64,000 nucleotides of DNA from Irregularibacter muris (GCF_024622505.1 NZ_JANKAS010000002.1:339481-403480), one strand, 5' to 3'; shown: positions 18,089-27,682, numbered from the stretch's first letter. A program made the numbers and translations. The notes: generated from the letters alone by a model not told the origin.

Positions 18089-18726
18089 TATATTTTCCTC
18101 CTTACAATCTTATCTATAGAATCTTTCAATCTATCTACTCTACATTTTTCAGCAATCAAGATTGATTTTATTTTTTCTACTGCATCATCAATCTCGTCAT
18201 TTATAACGATATAGTTATATTTAGATACATAATTAATTTCTTCATAAGACGCCTGAAAACGCTTTGTCAATTCTTCTTTTGTTTCTGTACCCCTTTTGGT
18301 AATTCTATTCTTCAATTCTTCCATAGAGGGTGGCATTACAAATATAAAGACTCCCTCTGGGAATTCTGATTTAACCTTTAAGGCTCCTTGTATGTCAATT
18401 TCTAATATGACATCCTTTCCCATTTGCAATTCATTCATCACTTTATCTTTTGGTGTTCCATAATAATTATTATAAACCATTGCATATTCTAAAAATGCAT
18501 TTCTCTGCACCATTTCTTTAAATTCTTCTTTTTCTATAAAATTATAATTAATACCATCTATTTCCCTTGGACGTGGTTTTCTAGTAGTCGTTGATATGGA
18601 CAATTTCAATTTTGGAACCTCTTTAAGCAAAGCTTTACACACTGTACCCTTTCCGGCACCAGAAGGGCCGGAAATAACGATTAAGAGTCCTTTTTGTATA
18701 TTTTCCCTGCATTCCCACTTAGACAT
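18088..18726 (-). CDS. gmk: guanylate kinase
   Basis: Phosphorylates GMP to GDP. P-loop [12 protein letters not shown] is near residue 20 and the GMP-binding [11 protein letters not shown] near 50. Start ATG 18724-18726 follows GAGGATCAAA and overlaps the remA end by eight bases; 212 residues. An upstream in-frame ATG has no good ribosome site. Confidence 0.95.
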   Translation of the reverse strand: MSKWECRENIQKGLLIVISGPSGAGKGTVCKALLKEVPKLKLSISTTTRKPRPREIDGINYNFIEKEEFKEMVQRNAFLEYAMVYNNYYGTPKDKVMNELQMGKDVILEIDIQGALKVKSEFPEGVFIFVMPPSMEELKNRITKRGTETKEELTKRFQASYEEINYVSKYNYIVINDEIDDAVEKIKSILIAEKCRVDRLKDSIDKIVRRKI

Positions 18727-18991
18727 TTTGATCCTCAATTGTATTATTATCTTTATTATCCAATCGATGGGCTACAGTTTCTGGTTGAACAGCTGATAAA
18801 ATAATATGATCACTATCGGTGATGATTACTGCCCTAGTTCTACGTCCATAAGTTGCATCTATCAACATTCCTCTTTCCCTTGCTTCCTGAATAATTCTCT
18901 TAATTGGTGCTGATTCGGGACTAACAATTGCAATAAGCCTATTGGCAGATACAATGTTTCCAAATCCAATATTTATCAGTTTTATTGACAT
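18719..18991 (-). CDS. remA: RemA/DUF370 family DNA-binding regulator
   Basis: 90-residue RemA homologue ([36 protein letters not shown]). In B. subtilis RemA activates matrix and osmoprotection genes; here the target is unknown. The place between yicC and gmk is conserved well beyond biofilm formers. Slightly extended acidic C-terminus. Confidence 0.93.
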   Translation of the reverse strand: MSIKLINIGFGNIVSANRLIAIVSPESAPIKRIIQEARERGMLIDATYGRRTRAVIITDSDHIILSAVQPETVAHRLDNKDNNTIEDQNV

Positions 18992-19005
18992 AACTATACC
19001 TCTCT

Positions 19006-19881
19006 TTATTCAATATTTTGTATTTGCTCGCGAATTTTTTCTAATTCACTTTTAATATCTACCACTTCTCTAGATATGGAATATGAATTTCCCTTAGAGC
19101 CGATTGTATTAATTTCCCTATTCATTTCTTGGACAATAAAATCAAGCTTTCTCCCTACAAGTTCATTTTTAAAAGTATTCTTAAATTGTTTCATATGGCT
19201 ATATAATCTAATAATTTCTTCAGTGATATTAGACTTATCAGCAAATATCGCCACTTCTGTCATTAGTCTAGTTTCATCTATTTCAAAATTGCCGGTATAT
19301 TCAATGATCTTTTCGGCAAGGCGTTTTTTATACTCATTTTCAATCTCTGGTGCCAAAGCATCAATATTTTCTACTTTTTTTTCGATTATTTCACATCGGT
19401 AAAGCAAATCTTTCTTTAAATTATTTCCTTCTTCTATTCTAGCAGAATCTAATTGGATTAGTGCTTTATTGAGTGCTCCTTTTAAAGATTCCCAAAGCTC
19501 TTCTACATCATATTCATTGTCTTCCACTTGAATAGCTTCAGGAAACCGAGCCATTAACTCTATACCAATATCTTTTTCTAGCATTGGAAATGTATTTTTT
19601 ATTTGATTTAAAGCGCTATAATATCCTTTTAACAAGGCTAAATCTATTTTTACCTTTTTTTCCTGCTCCTTCAAAGATTGGAACCGAATATGTACTTCAA
19701 TTCTTCCTCGGGCAACAAATTCATTAATTTTCCTTCGAATCCTATCCTCTATACTATTTAGTTGTCGAGGCATACGTATGGAAAAATCCCGATATCTATT
19801 GTTGATGGTTTTAATTTCCACGGAAAAATCATAATGATTATCTTTTGATTCTCCTCTTCCAAAACCGGTCATGCTTTTCAT
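19006..19881 (-). CDS. yicC: YicC/YloC family endoribonuclease
   Basis: 291 residues with the family start [11 protein letters not shown] and C-terminal [15 protein letters not shown]. YicC proteins have been reported to be endoribonucleases acting on RNA decay. ATG 19879-19881 follows GGAAGG at nine bases. The frame is open another 22 codons upstream, but that stretch is repeat copy 3 and is judged non-coding. Confidence 0.92.
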   Translation of the reverse strand: MKSMTGFGRGESKDNHYDFSVEIKTINNRYRDFSIRMPRQLNSIEDRIRRKINEFVARGRIEVHIRFQSLKEQEKKVKIDLALLKGYYSALNQIKNTFPMLEKDIGIELMARFPEAIQVEDNEYDVEELWESLKGALNKALIQLDSARIEEGNNLKKDLLYRCEIIEKKVENIDALAPEIENEYKKRLAEKIIEYTGNFEIDETRLMTEVAIFADKSNITEEIIRLYSHMKQFKNTFKNELVGRKLDFIVQEMNREINTIGSKGNSYSISREVVDIKSELEKIREQIQNIE

Positions 19882-19922
19882 TATATTCATCCTTCCAAAA
19901 ACATTCAATATTTTTTTATAAA

Positions 19923-20000
19923 GTCGTAAAATTTGTCTTGCTTGCAAGGAATCAAACTTTCCTAATGTATAAATACGACCATAGCTGCTTTCATATAAAA
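19923..20000 (+). repeat. dispersed repeat, copy 3 (diverged)
   Basis: Sixty bases aligned without gaps to copy 1 (3299-3358) match at about 40 positions, including GTCTTGCT, TTTC and the CCATAGC.GCTTTC core. The core hairpin survives only with G-U pairs and mismatches, best in the minus-strand orientation. It lies between dapF and yicC. Confidence 0.55.
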
Positions 20001-20035
20001 TTTAAAATTCTATACAAAATATAATAATCCTTCTT

Positions 20036-20860
20036 CTAAGATAAATTTCCTGTAAAAACTTCCTCAGCCGGTCCCGTCATTAATATATGTTCCCCCGCAA
20101 AATTTATTTCTAGTGTCCCTCCTGGCAAATGTACCCTGACGGGGGAATCTATCCTTCTCTTCTCTTTTAATACTGCAGCAATAGCACAGGCTCCCGTACC
20201 ACAGGCTAGAGTGAGTCCTACTCCTCTTTCCCAAGTTACTCCCCTCACTTCTTTGCGATTGACAATCTCTATGAAATTCACATTGGTTTTTTCCGGAAAT
20301 AAGGGATGATTTTCTAGAGTCCGACCTATTCTTTCAACAGGATAAGTTTCTAAATGATCCACCTCTATGATGGAGTGGGGAACACCCACTAATACTGAAG
20401 AAAAAACAATTTCTTGATTATTAATATACACTACTTCATCCAAAGCATCTTTTTTATCAATATTCATTGGAATATTGGAAGGATTATAATCTACCTTTCC
20501 CATATTTACCTGTACTATTGTATCCGCATTTTTTTGCTCAATAATTTTTACATTGGTTTTTCCAGCCCTAGTTTCAATGGAAAAACACGTTTCTTGAACT
20601 ATTCCGTGATCATATACATACTTGGCAAAACAGCGAACTCCATTTCCACACATAGCCGCTCTACTACCATCCTGATTATAAAAAACCATTTTTACAGCAC
20701 ACTTATTAGAAGGTTGAATGAGGATAAGCCCATCTGCACCTACACCTAAATGTCTATGACAAATATGTGAAATTTGTTTTGGAGTAAGATTGAGTTTTTC
20801 TTCCCTATCCTCTATTAGGACAAAGTCATTACCTAATCCATGCATTTTAGTAAATTTCAT
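20036..20860 (-). CDS. dapF: diaminopimelate epimerase
   Basis: Makes meso-diaminopimelate for peptidoglycan and lysine. 274 residues with the two catalytic cysteines C71 (MCGNGVRC) and C220 (LACGTGACA). ATG at 20858-20860 follows GAGGG. It is divergent from rqcH and has its own promoter region. Confidence 0.97.
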   Translation of the reverse strand: MKFTKMHGLGNDFVLIEDREEKLNLTPKQISHICHRHLGVGADGLILIQPSNKCAVKMVFYNQDGSRAAMCGNGVRCFAKYVYDHGIVQETCFSIETRAGKTNVKIIEQKNADTIVQVNMGKVDYNPSNIPMNIDKKDALDEVVYINNQEIVFSSVLVGVPHSIIEVDHLETYPVERIGRTLENHPLFPEKTNVNFIEIVNRKEVRGVTWERGVGLTLACGTGACAIAAVLKEKRRIDSPVRVHLPGGTLEINFAGEHILMTGPAEEVFTGNLS

Positions 20861-20950
20861 AAACTAACCCTCTTTGAGATGTTTGTATCTTTGATCATGT
20901 ATACATTTATATATTTTTTGTTTTTAAAAATAATGATCACTTATTTATGT

Positions 20951-20959
20951 ATTATACCA
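20951..20959 (-). promoter_or_regulatory. possible extended -10 promoter of dapF
   Basis: TGG-TATAAT on the minus strand is an extended -10; no convincing -35 was found. It lies about 90 bases upstream of dapF. Confidence 0.4.
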
Positions 20960-21072
20960 TAAAGCTAAAGTTTATATAATTTTTAATCTTGTTTTTGTAT
21001 ATTATAAGGATTCCTTTATAATTATATGATTAAATGTTAAAATGAATTAATCATATAATAAGGAGGATTTTT

Positions 21073-22845
21073 ATGGCATTTGACGGTATTACTACGATAG
21101 CCTTAATAGATGAATTATCCGGCAGACTTATAGATGGACGGATAGATAAAATATATCAGCCTGAAAGAGATGAAATACATATTAATATTAGTAACAAAAG
21201 GGATAAATGCACATTGCTACTTTCTGCTAATCCTAATAATCCCAGAGTATATCTAACAGAAAAATCTAAAGCTAATCCCCTTTCCCCTCCTAATTTTTGT
21301 ATGTTGCTTAGAAAGATCTTATCCAGGGGCAGAATCCTATCCATAGATCAATTCTCTATGGATAGAATAATTGAGATGGATATCGAAACTCTAAATGAAT
21401 TAGGAGATAGAGTGGTGAGATCCCTGATTATAGAAATTATGGGACGTCACAGTAATATCATCCTTTTAAATAAAAAAACCAATATCATCATAGATAGCAT
21501 AAAAAAAGTGGGTTCAAATATCAGTCGATACAGGCAGGTTTTGCCTGGCAAAGAATATATTTATCCACCCAATCACAATAAAATCAACCCATTAGAAGTA
21601 GGAGAAAAGGAGATCACATCTTTAATAGATGACTATCCTCCAAATAAAAAAATAGAAAAGTTCCTTTTAGAAAATTTTACTGGCATTAGCCCAATTATCT
21701 CTAGGGAGATTTGTTATAGAAGCCACATTCACTATGACACACCTATGCAAAGTTTATCTATAGAGCAAAAAAACTATTTATTACGATGCTTTTTAGAAGT
21801 CATAGATCAAGTAAAAAATAAAGAGTTTATGCCTGTTATGATATATAATGAAAATCAAACAAAATTGATAGATTTTTCACCTATACCTCTCAGACAATAT
21901 CAATCTCTAATGACTAAAAATTTCAACTCTATCTCTATGCTTTTGGAACAGTTCTATTATGAAAGAGATAAGTTAGAAAGAATAAAACAAAAAAATAGTG
22001 GATTATTACATCTTCTGCAAAATAAATTAGATAGAAATTATAAAAAATTAGGAGTTCAACAAGAAGAATATCAATTATCCAAAGAAGCTGAAATTTATAA
22101 ATTATATGGGGAATTGATTATTTCCAACATTTATTCTATTAAAAAGGGATTGGACAAAGCTACTCTATTAAACTTTTATTCAGAACATCAAGAGGAGGTT
22201 GAAATTCCCCTTAACCCCAATCTTACTCCCTCGGAAAATGCACAAAAATATTTTAAAAAATATAATAAAAGTAAAAATGCTGCTCTGCAGTTAGAAATCC
22301 AAATAAGATACACCAAAGACGAAATCTACTATCTCGAAAGCCAAGTAGCCAATATAGAAAATACAACCGATCATGAAGATATTGAAGAGATTAAAGAAGA
22401 ATTAAGAAAAGAAGGCTATTTATCTCCTGTTAGCAAAAAAAATACTGTTAAAGTCAAATCTTCTTCGCCATTGCATTTTAAATCCAGTGATGGTTATGAC
22501 ATCTATGTGGGAAAAAACAACCGTCAAAATGATCATTTAACCCTTAGGGCTTCCTCAGACAAGGATATATGGTTTCATACTAAGGATATACCAGGTTCTC
22601 ATGTGGTCGTGAAAAATCTCTCTTATCATGATATCCCTGAAAAAACTTTATTAGAAGCAGCTTCCTTGGCTGCCTATTACAGTAAGGCTAAAAAATCCAG
22701 TAACGTTCCTATAGATTTTACTCAAATAAAATATGTTAGAAAGCCCAAGGGAGCAAAGCCGGGAATGGTTATTTATGACCACAATAAAACCATATTCATC
22801 ACCCCTAAAGAAGAAAATATTTTATCAATAAAAAGGGTTAAGTAA
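21073..22845 (+). CDS. rqcH: RqcH, ribosome quality control NFACT protein
   Basis: RqcH binds stalled 50S subunits and adds C-terminal alanine tails to stalled nascent chains. 590 residues. The N-terminal NFACT-N domain carries D97-R98 (SMDRII), the pair needed for tRNA-Ala recruitment. A coiled-coil middle (about 290-440) and a C-terminal NFACT-R domain with LRASSDKDIWFHTKDIPGSH follow. AAGGAGG stands five to six bases before the ATG. It is one of few plus-strand genes here and runs convergently into the pseudouridine synthase gene. Confidence 0.96.
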   Translation: MAFDGITTIALIDELSGRLIDGRIDKIYQPERDEIHINISNKRDKCTLLLSANPNNPRVYLTEKSKANPLSPPNFCMLLRKILSRGRILSIDQFSMDRIIEMDIETLNELGDRVVRSLIIEIMGRHSNIILLNKKTNIIIDSIKKVGSNISRYRQVLPGKEYIYPPNHNKINPLEVGEKEITSLIDDYPPNKKIEKFLLENFTGISPIISREICYRSHIHYDTPMQSLSIEQKNYLLRCFLEVIDQVKNKEFMPVMIYNENQTKLIDFSPIPLRQYQSLMTKNFNSISMLLEQFYYERDKLERIKQKNSGLLHLLQNKLDRNYKKLGVQQEEYQLSKEAEIYKLYGELIISNIYSIKKGLDKATLLNFYSEHQEEVEIPLNPNLTPSENAQKYFKKYNKSKNAALQLEIQIRYTKDEIYYLESQVANIENTTDHEDIEEIKEELRKEGYLSPVSKKNTVKVKSSSPLHFKSSDGYDIYVGKNNRQNDHLTLRASSDKDIWFHTKDIPGSHVVVKNLSYHDIPEKTLLEAASLAAYYSKAKKSSNVPIDFTQIKYVRKPKGAKPGMVIYDHNKTIFITPKEENILSIKRVK

Positions 22846-22860
22846 ATTTACTTAACCCTT
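22833..22860. terminator. perfect palindrome shared by rqcH and the pseudouridine synthase gene ends
   Basis: Fourteen-bp perfect stem centred on AAATTT with no unpaired loop in the DNA. Both stop codons lie inside it, so both proteins end in R-V-K. TTTTATTG follows on the minus strand; the plus-strand tail is weaker. Confidence 0.65.
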
Positions 22861-23771
22861 AGTATATTGATAATTTTTAAAAAGTCTTCTGGTAGGTTGC
22901 ATTTAAACTTTAGGGGTACATTGGTGATTGGATGGAGAAAACTCAGTTCCTTAGCATGGAGTAATTGCCCCTTTAAGTTAAACTTTTGCTTCCTATATCC
23001 ATACACTGGATCTCCCACTATGGGATGGCCTATATGTTCCATATGAACACGAATCTGATGGGTTCTTCCCGTTTCTAATTTGGCCTCTATTAAAGTATTT
23101 TTATCAAACCTTTCTAAAACCTTATAGTGGGTAATCGCTCTTTTCCCATTTTTAGACACAACAGCCATTCTTTTTCGATCTATGGGATGCCTGCCTATGG
23201 GCTCATCAATTCTTCCACAATCCTCTTTTATGACGCCCTCTGTTAATGCCCTATATTTTCTGGTAATATTATGCTCCTTTAGTTCCTGAGCTAGCTTTAT
23301 ATGGGCAGTATCGGTTTTTGCCACCACTAATAATCCAGAAGTATCCTTGTCAATCCGATGGACAATCCCTGGCCGTAAGCTTCCATTTATTTGGGATAAG
23401 GACGGTGTATAATATAATAAAGCATTAACTAAGGTATCCCTATAATTGCCTGGTGCTGGATGGACTACCATACCTTTGGGCTTGTTAATAACAATAATAT
23501 CATCATCCTCATATACAATGTCTAAGGGTATATTTTGAGGCTCTATTGCTATCTCTGTTGTTGTGGGAAATATAATTTCTACATTATCCTTAGGTTTCAC
23601 TTTATAACTAGCCTTAACAAAAAAATTATTCACTTTGATATTCTCATCATTAATAAGTTTCTTTATAGAATTTCTAGAATAATCCTTTATATGATCGGAT
23701 AAGTATATATCCAATCTTTTCCCTTCATCCTCTGTTTCCACATTTAATACAATACCATTTTCCAAATGCAT
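22848..23771 (-). CDS. RluA/RluD family 23S rRNA pseudouridine synthase
   Basis: About 308 residues: an N-terminal S4 domain (SRNSIKKLINDENIKVNN), then the catalytic domain with the RluA motif HRIDKDTSGLLVVAK containing the active aspartate, and RTHQIRVHMEHIGHPIVGD. The RNA target is probably 23S rRNA but is not determined by sequence. The start is uncertain (GTG, ATG or TTG within four codons; weak ribosome site); ATG 23769-23771 is used. Confidence 0.9.
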   Translation of the reverse strand: MHLENGIVLNVETEDEGKRLDIYLSDHIKDYSRNSIKKLINDENIKVNNFFVKASYKVKPKDNVEIIFPTTTEIAIEPQNIPLDIVYEDDDIIVINKPKGMVVHPAPGNYRDTLVNALLYYTPSLSQINGSLRPGIVHRIDKDTSGLLVVAKTDTAHIKLAQELKEHNITRKYRALTEGVIKEDCGRIDEPIGRHPIDRKRMAVVSKNGKRAITHYKVLERFDKNTLIEAKLETGRTHQIRVHMEHIGHPIVGDPVYGYRKQKFNLKGQLLHAKELSFLHPITNVPLKFKCNLPEDFLKIINILRVK

Positions 23772-23798
23772 CACCGCTATATAATTTTTATCCTACAG

Positions 23799-23828
23799 AT
23801 TATACCATAAATCGGTTAGATTATACAA
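23799..23828 (-). promoter_or_regulatory. sigma-A promoter of the pseudouridine synthase gene
   Basis: TTGTAT (23823-23828) and TATAAT (23799-23804) on the minus strand with an 18-base spacer, about 25 bases upstream of the start region. Confidence 0.6.
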
Positions 23829-23841
23829 TTCCCATAGGCTA

Positions 23842-24441
23842 TTAATCTGGCAATTGATCTTTATATTGTTGGTTGGATATCTGCTCTACTTCTTCTACTG
23901 CACCTCTATCTTCATCTCTGCGGCCAATTTTAGTAGCTGTGGAATATTGCTCAACATCCTGCCATGCATCTTCACCATCATAAATAACTGAATCATCATA
24001 ATCAGTGTCGGTTCTCCCAAAAGGGGGAAAAAGCACCTCCTCCTCAACAGGTCTATCCTCTTCATTATCCTTGGGAATTTGTCTTTCTTCTGAACATTCT
24101 AGACAGAATTTTGCAGAGGGTGCTACTTTAAGACGTTCTTCTTTAATATTCTTGCCGCATATTTCACACATACCATAGTTTCCTTTTTCAATTTTTTCTA
24201 ATGCATCATGGATATTTCTAAGGGCCTCTTTTTCATGATTTTCTAGGGCAAAGTTCAGTTCCATTTGGTAAGTCTCTGTTCCTATATCTGCTGGATGATT
24301 ATCATAAACTGACAATTCATCTACTTCATCCTTCAAATTAGTATTGAATTGGTTTTCTTCCATGTTATCCAATGTATTTAAAGTTGCTCTTCTCTCTTTT
24401 AAAAGTAGTTCTTTATAAAGTCTTAATTTCTTCTTCTCCAT
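23842..24441 (-). CDS. YteA-type TraR/DksA zinc-finger protein
   Basis: 199 residues. A helical N-terminus with a conserved acidic stretch is followed by the DksA/TraR finger CEICG...CLEC at about 95-120. The acidic C-terminal extension (EEDRPVEEEVLFPPFGR and later) is typical of YteA proteins of spore formers. Function uncertain; a regulatory or RNA-polymerase-related role is inferred from the finger only. ATG 24439-24441 follows GAGGTGAT. Confidence 0.85.
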   Translation of the reverse strand: MEKKKLRLYKELLLKERRATLNTLDNMEENQFNTNLKDEVDELSVYDNHPADIGTETYQMELNFALENHEKEALRNIHDALEKIEKGNYGMCEICGKNIKEERLKVAPSAKFCLECSEERQIPKDNEEDRPVEEEVLFPPFGRTDTDYDDSVIYDGEDAWQDVEQYSTATKIGRRDEDRGAVEEVEQISNQQYKDQLPD

Positions 24442-24461
24442 TGATATCACCTCTTCGTTTT

Positions 24462-24752
24462 TTATATGTTATTTTGAACTATTCTGACCACTTCAGAAAT
24501 AAATCTTCCTATAATAGGCAGATTTAACAATACCAAATATCGTAAAAGATATATGATTAATGCTCCTAGTACGGAAAATCCTATGGCCATCCCCACTCCT
24601 CTTGCTAGTCCGCCTAAAAAGTTATTGATTAAAAGTTTCTTCCAATTATGCATAAAATCAACATAGTCTTCTATTTTGGACTTTTCTAATTGCACTGAAA
24701 TATTCTCCATTTTATCATTTATCTTTTCCAATAACTCTTGAGGGTCTTGCAC
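24462..24752 (-). CDS. DUF5665-like membrane protein
   Basis: 96 residues: N-terminal amphipathic helix (QELLEKINDKMENISVQLEK), then LARGVGMAIGFSVLGALIIY and a second hydrophobic stretch with LPIIGRFISEVVRIVQ, consistent with the Clostridial DUF5665 family. Function unknown. Start GTG 24750-24752 with AGGAGGT six bases upstream. Confidence 0.75.
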   Translation of the reverse strand: MQDPQELLEKINDKMENISVQLEKSKIEDYVDFMHNWKKLLINNFLGGLARGVGMAIGFSVLGALIIYLLRYLVLLNLPIIGRFISEVVRIVQNNI

Positions 24753-24815
24753 AATTAGACCTCCTTGATAGTACTTGTATATATTTATATTATCTCTCTA
24801 TATTTCTTTTTTAAT

Positions 24816-24863
24816 AAAAATAAGTGGGGAATTAATATTAATATTAATTCCCCACTTATTTTT
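24816..24863 (-). terminator. terminator after divIVA
   Basis: A nearly perfect 48-base palindrome containing AATAAGTGGGGAATTAATAT and its complement; A-runs and T-runs flank it on both strands. It separates divIVA from the DUF5665 gene. Confidence 0.85.
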
Positions 24864-24913
24864 ATTCATCCCTTATTTACATTAAATTTACTAGATTAAA
24901 TATATAGAAAAAC

Positions 24914-25405
24914 TTAATTATTAAATTCTATCTCTTCTTCTACATATTCCTTTCTATTATCAATGTCATCTATTTCATTTAATATTTCTTTTTGTGTTTC
25001 TAATAAAGTGCTTACTTTGGTTTTAAATATTTTAACATCTTTTACCAATTCTTCTTTTTTCTTTATAATATTTATAATTTCTTTATTGGCTTCTTCAAGA
25101 ATACTTTTTCCCTGGTTTTCTGCTTCTTGGATAATATTTTCTGCTTGCTTTCTTGCATTTTTTTCGATATCCTCTGATGCCTTTTGTGCCATTAATAATG
25201 TATTTTGTAATGTATTTTCCAAATTCGTATAGTGTTCCATTTTTTCATTTTGCAAATTGATCTTATCCTTTAATTCGGCATTTTCTCTGTACAGCTTTTC
25301 ATAATCAACAACGATTTTATCTAAAAATTCGTCAACCTCATCTTGATCATAGCCTCGTACTTTACGCTTAAATTCCTTATTATGTATCTCCATGGGTGTT
25401 ATCAT
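24914..25405 (-). CDS. divIVA: cell division protein DivIVA
   Basis: 163 residues. The membrane-binding N-terminus ITPMEIHNKEFKRKVRGYD and DEVDEFLDKI are diagnostic; the rest is coiled coil. DivIVA marks negatively curved membrane at septa and poles. It is the last gene of the yggS-sepF-yggT-ylmH-divIVA cluster, the standard order. ATG 25403-25405; the GGAAGG site is a little far at 12 bases. Confidence 0.95.
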   Translation of the reverse strand: MITPMEIHNKEFKRKVRGYDQDEVDEFLDKIVVDYEKLYRENAELKDKINLQNEKMEHYTNLENTLQNTLLMAQKASEDIEKNARKQAENIIQEAENQGKSILEEANKEIINIIKKKEELVKDVKIFKTKVSTLLETQKEILNEIDDIDNRKEYVEEEIEFNN

Positions 25406-25422
25406 TATATTTTCATTCCTTC

Positions 25423-26181
25423 CTATATAAATTTATGTATAAGTACTTTTTTATTCCCTTTTTTTGTTTCTCCTAATACTCGGTTAACGAGCACCCTGCC
25501 TTTCCCCCTAACCGATACAAGGTCACCTTCCTTTAGTAAAGCACTTGGTTTTTCTATATCTGTCCAATTCACTTTGACTTTTTTTGAGATAATTAGAGCA
25601 GAGGAATCCTTTCTTGAAAGACCATAAATACTACTAATCATACCATCTAATCTTAAAGATGCAGAGGTAATATATATTTCTTTAAAAGGTGGACTATAGG
25701 GCATTACTTGATCCCAGCCTATCTCTTTTACATGAACGGGGATATTTGAAATTTTTTCTAGATTATATACAATAAAATCCTTTAATTCCTCGGCTATGAA
25801 AACTTGGATAAATTCCGGGAATACATTGATATCACCAATTCTATTTCTCTCAATGCCCAAGTGAACTAAACTACCCAATATATCAGGATGTCTTAAATCT
25901 TTTTGATTATCCTTAGGGATTATGTGAAATGCCGTGATAGGCCATTCCCAAATAGTTAAATCTTCTCCTCTAGAATAAACACATAGGATTTTACGTTCAG
26001 CATGCTCATATCCTCCAAAAAATTCCCATTGAATCCCCTTAATATTTGTTAGTATTTCTTTACAGAATTGTTGTTCTCCAGGATCTAAAAAATATAAAAA
26101 TTTATGTCTATGGCTAAGGGTGGCTATCTTTATACAGTCTTCCACCTTAGCTTTTAAAAGAATATCTTTTTCCTTTTTCAT
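25423..26181 (-). CDS. ylmH: YlmH, S4-domain RNA-binding protein
   Basis: 252 residues with a C-terminal S4 domain (WTDIEKPSALLKEGDLVSVRGKG region). YlmH has been reported to bind free 50S-nascent-chain complexes and support RqcH-type quality control in B. subtilis. ATG follows GGAGCGAAG. Here it shares the window with rqcH, though in a different transcription unit. Confidence 0.92.
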   Translation of the reverse strand: MKKEKDILLKAKVEDCIKIATLSHRHKFLYFLDPGEQQFCKEILTNIKGIQWEFFGGYEHAERKILCVYSRGEDLTIWEWPITAFHIIPKDNQKDLRHPDILGSLVHLGIERNRIGDINVFPEFIQVFIAEELKDFIVYNLEKISNIPVHVKEIGWDQVMPYSPPFKEIYITSASLRLDGMISSIYGLSRKDSSALIISKKVKVNWTDIEKPSALLKEGDLVSVRGKGRVLVNRVLGETKKGNKKVLIHKFI

Positions 26182-26220
26182 CTTCGCTCCTAAATGCCTA
26201 TAATTGACTCCCCTATAAAG

Positions 26221-26508
26221 CTAAAATATTAAAAAAACTATTCTCTGATAAAGGGGTTGTATTAAAAATTGAATCACAAGTAAAGCAAACAGGGGTGAAA
26301 AGTCTATCATCCCGCCCCCAATGTTTAATCGATGAGACAAATTCCTAAAAGGGGCCAAAATAGGCTCTGTAAGATTATAAATAAGCCTAACAATATTGTT
26401 ATTTGGATTTGGTCTAACCCAACTAAAAATCACATGGATAAGAATTAAAATATTGATGAATTCAAATAAATAATTTCCTGCTCTTAAAAGTGTATATTGT
26501 AATGACAT
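26221..26508 (-). CDS. yggT: YggT family membrane protein (YlmG)
   Basis: 95 residues with two membrane spans (about 8-28 and 68-90) and the conserved WVRPNPNN.. and ...EPILAPFR motifs of YggT. Found in division clusters; role unclear, possibly in protein or membrane organisation. ATG follows GGAGGAG. Confidence 0.92.
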   Translation of the reverse strand: MSLQYTLLRAGNYLFEFINILILIHVIFSWVRPNPNNNIVRLIYNLTEPILAPFRNLSHRLNIGGGMIDFSPLFALLVIQFLIQPLYQRIVFLIF

Positions 26509-26523
26509 TATATTTCTCCTCCA

Positions 26524-26964
26524 TTATTTATTTGGCCAATTAAACAAACTTTTATTTTTAATCTCTTCACCTATTTCACTTAATATATCCACATTGTTGG
26601 GCGCCAATATAAATACCCCATTAGCTATCTTTTGGATTTTTCCATCCAATGCATAAACCGCACCATTTAAGAAATCAAAAACCTTTCGTGCTTCTTCATG
26701 ATCAGCTTTTTCTAAATTCACCACTATGGTTTTTCTATTTTTAAGATTATCGCAAATTTGGGGCGCATCATTAAATGAAAGGGGTTCTACTAAAACCACT
26801 TTTACATTACTATTGGTTTGTATGTTCACTATTTTTCCCTTATTGCTAATAGGAATATATGGTTCAATTTCTTCATCATCTTCCATATCTTCAAATTCTA
26901 ATTCTTCCTCATCCTCGCCCAATCCAATAAAATCCATCACTTTACCCATAAATTTCTTTTTCAT
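26524..26964 (-). CDS. sepF: cell division protein SepF
   Basis: 146 residues. Membrane-targeting start MKKKFMGKVMDFIGLG, an acidic linker (about 18-40), then the SepF ring-forming domain with VVNLEKADHEEARKVFDFLN and IANGVFILAP. SepF tethers FtsZ to the membrane. Start ATG 26962-26964 follows GGAGGG; the longer open frame upstream overlaps yggS and is not the gene. Confidence 0.95.
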   Translation of the reverse strand: MKKKFMGKVMDFIGLGEDEEELEFEDMEDDEEIEPYIPISNKGKIVNIQTNSNVKVVLVEPLSFNDAPQICDNLKNRKTIVVNLEKADHEEARKVFDFLNGAVYALDGKIQKIANGVFILAPNNVDILSEIGEEIKNKSLFNWPNK

Positions 26965-26980
26965 ATTTATCCCTCCATAC

Positions 26981-27682
26981 TTAAAAGTTTCGTTTTCCAA
27001 AAATTCCACTGCCAATACGTACCATATTGGCTCCTTCTTCAATTGCAATCAGATAATCGTTGGTCATACCCATTGATAAATATTCCATATTGATATTATT
27101 CTTTTCATTTTTCTTTATTCTATCATATATTTCCCTCAATTCCCTAAAAATAGGACGAGTTTTTTCAATATTTTCCTCAAAGGGGGCAATAGTCATTAAA
27201 CCTTTAATAAGAATATTGTCATAATTTGACAAAATCTCTATACATTCCTCTATATCAGTAGTTTTAAATCCAAACTTACTTTCCTCTTGAGCGATATTTA
27301 TTTGAATAAGTATTGGCATTTGTCTATTTATTTTAGCTGCTTGGTTATTTATTTCTTGAGCTAATCGGATACTGTCTACCGAGTGAATCAATTGTACTTT
27401 GTCGATAATATATTTTACTTTATTTCTTTGTAAGTGGCCTATTAAATGCCAATTAATTTCATCACCAAATTGATCATACTTTTCTTGTAATTCTTGTACC
27501 CTATTTTCACCAAAATGATTCAGACCTTTTTGTGATACCCATTTCATTTTTTGTACATCAACAGTTTTTGTAACTGCAATAAGGTGAATATCTTCTAATC
27601 CTCTACCACTTTTTTCAGCAGCATTTTTTATATTGTCTAATATTTCCTCTATATTTTGGTCTATCTGTTGATCATCTCTCAT
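26981..27682 (-). CDS. yggS: YggS family PLP homeostasis protein
   Basis: 233 residues, PLP-binding lysine in LIAVTKT (about residue 39), then HFGENRVQE, WHLIGHLQRNK and SMGMTNDY. It buffers pyridoxal phosphate; it is not a known enzyme. Upstream partner of sepF as usual. Confidence 0.94.
   Translation of the reverse strand: MRDDQQIDQNIEEILDNIKNAAEKSGRGLEDIHLIAVTKTVDVQKMKWVSQKGLNHFGENRVQELQEKYDQFGDEINWHLIGHLQRNKVKYIIDKVQLIHSVDSIRLAQEINNQAAKINRQMPILIQINIAQEESKFGFKTTDIEECIEILSNYDNILIKGLMTIAPFEENIEKTRPIFRELREIYDRIKKNEKNNINMEYLSMGMTNDYLIAIEEGANMVRIGSGIFGKRNF

Noticed and set aside
19882..19947. Longer N-terminus for yicC
   Set aside because: Known YicC proteins start at the MxSMTGFGR motif; the extension runs into repeat copy 3.
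26965..27048. Longer N-terminus for sepF
   Set aside because: It overlaps yggS and precedes the true ribosome site GGAGGG and the conserved membrane-targeting start.
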